From the NCBI GenBank assembly GCA_964371695.1, contig CAYJOG010000023.1, positions 1 to 14,509 on the forward strand: a stretch of DNA of 14,509 nucleotides. Direction: 5' to 3'. The notes beneath the pieces are model-generated. The model did no database searches. It was not told where the DNA came from and was given only the letters and a program-made list of their open reading frames with translations. A program made the translations under genes and the position numbers. Within the stretch, counting starts at the first letter, position 1. Each line of letters opens with the position of its first letter. This DNA comes from CAYJOG01 sp964371695 [NCBI: uncultured bacterium]. GTDB taxonomy: Bacteria > CAYJOG01. Of the stretch, positions 12,433 through 14,509 are shown piece by piece.

Positions 12433-13281
12433 GTGAAGTCCGCCGCCCTTCAGACCGACCCGGATTACGCCACCCTGGCGTCTCTGGTGGATGAAGTGGT
12501 GAAGGATCACATCACCGGCTACGACCGCTCCAACCCCCTGGGCGAGGCCATGTACTACGCCATGGCCGGGGGCGGCAAACGCCTGCGGGGCGCCATGGCG
12601 CTCACGGTGGCCTTGCAGGTGAGTCTGCCGCCCGAACACCTGCTGGGCGTGGCCCTGGCGGTGGAACTGATTCACTGCTACACGCTGGTGCATGACGACA
12701 TGCCCTGCATGGACAACAGCCCCATGCGCCGGGGTCGCCCCAGTGTGCATGCCATGTTCAACGAGCCGGTGGCCCTGCTGGCGGGCAACGCCCTGCTGTG
12801 CGAGGGCCTGATGGGGCTGGAAAGCCTGGGCGAAAACCGCTGGCGCGTCACCCGCGCCCTGCTCTCTGGCATTGGCAAGGATGGCGTGATGCTGGGCCAG
12901 GCGCTGGACATGCAGGCCCGCGACTGGACCACCGCCACCGAGGCAGAGATTCTGCGGGTACACGAACTGAAAACCGTGTGCCTGTTTGAGGCCACCATGC
13001 GGGCTGCCGTGGCGGGGCTGGGCATTGGCACCACCCACGCCGACACGCTGCTTCTGGTGGCTCGGTCGCTGGGTTTTCTGCTGCAATGGGTGGATGACCT
13101 GGAAGACGACCTGAACACTCTGCCCCGCACCGAGCCGTCTCTCCAGCGGGTGCTGGGCCACGCGGGCCTGTGCCAGCGCATTCACCAGGAAACCACCAAA
13201 ACCACCGCGCTGATCAGCCTATTGCCCGCCCCCACGGCGCTTCTGGACATCACCCGCCTGTTGCAGGGGAAAGCCGGTTGA
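12433..13281 (+). CDS. ispA: Short-chain polyprenyl (farnesyl) diphosphate synthase
   Basis: 282 residues, GTG start. It condenses IPP with allylic diphosphates to make farnesyl (or geranyl/geranylgeranyl) diphosphate. The family's 'AGGGKRLRGAMAL' is followed by the first Asp-rich motif, D88-D89-M-P-C-M-D, and 'MRRGRPS'. A Tyr five residues before the first Asp (HCYTLVHDD) is as in E. coli IspA and suggests a C15 product. The 'ELKTVCLFEATMRAAV' helix holds the conserved Lys-Thr, but with V in place of G. The second Asp motif is 'QWVDDLEDD' (D221-D222). The usual GK-x-GKD...GK-x-TYP stretch after it is absent, making the protein about 15 residues shorter than E. coli IspA. The usual xseB and dxs neighbours are missing; a carbonic anhydrase overlaps its stop. 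Confidence 0.9.
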   Translation: MKSAALQTDPDYATLASLVDEVVKDHITGYDRSNPLGEAMYYAMAGGGKRLRGAMALTVALQVSLPPEHLLGVALAVELIHCYTLVHDDMPCMDNSPMRRGRPSVHAMFNEPVALLAGNALLCEGLMGLESLGENRWRVTRALLSGIGKDGVMLGQALDMQARDWTTATEAEILRVHELKTVCLFEATMRAAVAGLGIGTTHADTLLLVARSLGFLLQWVDDLEDDLNTLPRTEPSLQRVLGHAGLCQRIHQETTKTTALISLLPAPTALLDITRLLQGKAG

Positions 13282-13286
13282 GCGCC

Positions 13287-13823
13287 ATGGTCTCTGCCCT
13301 GGCGAGCATGCACCCTTATAAGGGGGCGTCGCCCGAACTGGCCGAGGGGGTGCTGGTGCTGGATGGCGTGCGCCTGAGCGGCAAACTCACCGTGGGGCGT
13401 GACAGCAGCATCTGGTATAACTGTGTGGTGCGGGCCGACGTGAACAGCATCTGCATTGGTGAGCGCACCAACATTCAGGATGGTTCCATTCTGCACGTCA
13501 CCGACCCCAACCCCCTCACGGTGGGGGATGACTGCGTGATTGGCCATGGGGCCATTCTGCACGCCTGCACCATCGGCGACGGTGTGATGATTGGCATGGG
13601 GGCCATGGTGCTGGATGGCGCGGTGATCCCCTCCGGCAGCGTGGTGGCCGCTGGATCGGTGGTGCCGCCGGGCAAGAAGTTCGACGAAGCCGTGATGCTC
13701 ATGGGCAGCCCGGCCAAACCCGTGCGGCCCATCACCGACCACGAAAAACAGTTCACCCTGCTGCTGGCCCAGAAATATCTGCTGACCGCCAAAGAGACGG
13801 CCAAGTCGCTGGGTCTGGCCTGA
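13287..13823 (+). CDS. Gamma-class carbonic anhydrase family protein (left-handed beta-helix)
   Basis: 178 residues from ATG 13287. Hexapeptide repeats (I-G-x-x-x-x-I, V-G-D-D-x-V-I) form a left-handed beta-helix with a C-terminal helix. The metal-site residues of the family are present: H70 ('ILHVT'), H87 and H92 ('GHGAILHACTIG'), together with R49 and D51 ('RADVNSI') and Q64 ('NIQDG'). These enzymes are cytoplasmic trimers that hydrate CO2 or act as ferripyochelin-binding/YrdA-type homologs of uncertain activity. TTG 13278 overlaps the ispA stop (TTGA) and has AGGGG 8 nt upstream, so it may be the true start, adding three residues. It is translationally coupled to ispA in either case. Confidence 0.92.
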   Translation: MVSALASMHPYKGASPELAEGVLVLDGVRLSGKLTVGRDSSIWYNCVVRADVNSICIGERTNIQDGSILHVTDPNPLTVGDDCVIGHGAILHACTIGDGVMIGMGAMVLDGAVIPSGSVVAAGSVVPPGKKFDEAVMLMGSPAKPVRPITDHEKQFTLLLAQKYLLTAKETAKSLGLA

Positions 13824-13840
13824 CATTTAAAGGAAAACCT

Positions 13841-14464
13841 GTGAAACAACCCTTTTCATTTTTGACTGTCTGTGGCCTGCTGCTGGCCCTGAGCGGCGCG
13901 CCCGTCCGCGCTGCCGAAAGCCCCTTTGACCGGGCAACCCAGGCCATCGCCCGCCAGGGCGACGTGACGCTCACGGTGATCCTCAAACGGGCCGTGCCCC
14001 TCACGGCCAATCTGGCAAGGGAAACCTATCGCCTGCGCCTGCAAGACACACCCAAGGGAGAACAACTGACGCTGTGGGGGCTTTCGGGCAACAACAAAGA
14101 CAGGATGTTTCAGTGTGTTCAGCCCTGTGAAGAAGGCGAGGTGGCGTGGCCCGGCCGGGGCAAGGTGCGGCTGAAAAAAGGCGACCCGCGCCTGAGTTTT
14201 GCGGGCAAGCTGTCGCCTGCGAGCGAGCTGGCGCTGGTGTCGCGGCTGGTGCAGCCAGAGCCGGTGGAAGTGGTGCCGCTGATCAAGTTGAACCGCACGG
14301 AATATGCCTATGAACTCAAACCCGACGAAGACGTGCGCCTGCTGGTGAAACAGTGGTGGCAACTGGATTACAACCACAACAAAAATCTGGTGATGGTGCG
14401 CCTGACGCTGGACAACGCCACCAGCCTGCCCACCCAGTTGCGCGTCACCCAGAACAGCCGTTAA
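13841..14464 (+). CDS. Exported protein of unknown function
   Basis: 207 residues. GTG 13841 is preceded by AAAGGA at a 6-nt spacing. A signal peptide (hydrophobic 'FLTVCGLLLALSGA', cleavage near 'VRAAES') precedes a mature part rich in beta-type segments. It contains one 'CVQPC' pair that could form a disulfide, and its C-terminal half ('LVKQWWQLDYNHNKNLVMVRLTLDN') looks like outer-sheet strands. There is a loose resemblance to periplasmic LolA/outer-membrane lipoprotein-sorting-like half-barrels, but I cannot support that assignment. It follows the carbonic anhydrase by 17 nt and is probably the last gene of the ispA operon. After the stop, the last 45 bases show no feature. Confidence 0.82.
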   Translation: MKQPFSFLTVCGLLLALSGAPVRAAESPFDRATQAIARQGDVTLTVILKRAVPLTANLARETYRLRLQDTPKGEQLTLWGLSGNNKDRMFQCVQPCEEGEVAWPGRGKVRLKKGDPRLSFAGKLSPASELALVSRLVQPEPVEVVPLIKLNRTEYAYELKPDEDVRLLVKQWWQLDYNHNKNLVMVRLTLDNATSLPTQLRVTQNSR

Positions 14465-14509
14465 AAACCGTCTCCCCTGCCGCTGCTGAAACAGGACAAG
14501 TTGTACAAG

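Noticed and set aside
14489-14509. The window's final bases resemble the last codons of GFP-type reporter genes
   Set aside because: Only about 15 bases are similar and imperfectly so, with no reporter reading frame before them; chance is sufficient.

Overview
The window is GC-rich bacterial chromosome with dense short-gap coding. A GlnD-type PII uridylyltransferase with two ACT domains, FlgM, a sigma54-type and a sigma28-type promoter, an ETHE1-type persulfide dioxygenase and TauE/SafE all point to a flagellated proteobacterium. The lineage cannot be fixed from sequence alone. There are no plasmid, phage or CRISPR genes; the mobile component is small non-coding repeats.

Layout. (a) 1-5458, plus strand: a zinc-ribbon membrane protein, a membrane HAMP/GAF/degenerate-GGDEF protein, glnD behind its own promoter and inverted repeat, and a small exported protein. 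(b) 5459-6031: no protein gene. It holds two copies of a 183-bp MITE-like repeat flanking tRNA-Leu(GAG). (c) 6032-8388, plus: UDP-GlcNAc 2-epimerase and a GT-B glycosyltransferase, separated by a pair of REP palindromes; together they suggest surface polysaccharide synthesis. (d) 8361-11309, minus: a PhnD-like binding protein, a 59-residue ribbon-helix-helix protein (too short for ordinary ORF listing), a TauE/SafE exporter, an ETHE1-like sulfur dioxygenase and a 62-residue HD-GYP-associated domain protein. (e) 11310-11822: an AT-rich divergent regulatory region with a sigma54-like promoter facing left, a long inverted repeat and a sigma28-like promoter facing right into flgM. (f) 12122-12398: a terminator-like hairpin and the best-preserved MITE copy. 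(g) 12433-14464, plus: a short-chain prenyl diphosphate synthase, a gamma-class carbonic anhydrase and an exported protein, probably one operon.

How the parts fit. Nitrogen signalling (glnD), c-di-GMP or flagellar control (degenerate GGDEF, HD-GYP-associated domain, flgM), sulfide/persulfide detoxification (ETHE1 plus sulfite exporter), isoprenoid supply and cell-surface sugar synthesis sit side by side as separate small operons. Downstream genes in operons overlap their predecessor by 4 nt (GTGA or TTGA).

The most unusual signal is how transcription units begin. Six unit-leading genes (zinc-ribbon gene, glnD, epimerase, tauE, ETHE1-like, ispA) have no Shine-Dalgarno. Each has a -10-like hexamer ending 6 or 7 nt before the start codon, the geometry of leaderless mRNAs. 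The flagellar-type genes and some internal genes instead have clear Shine-Dalgarno sequences. Other points of interest are the 183-bp repeat family with TAA target duplication, GTAG-type REP palindromes, a GGDEF domain that has lost its active site but keeps the inhibitory RxxD site, and an IspA homolog lacking the lysine loop after its second Asp motif.
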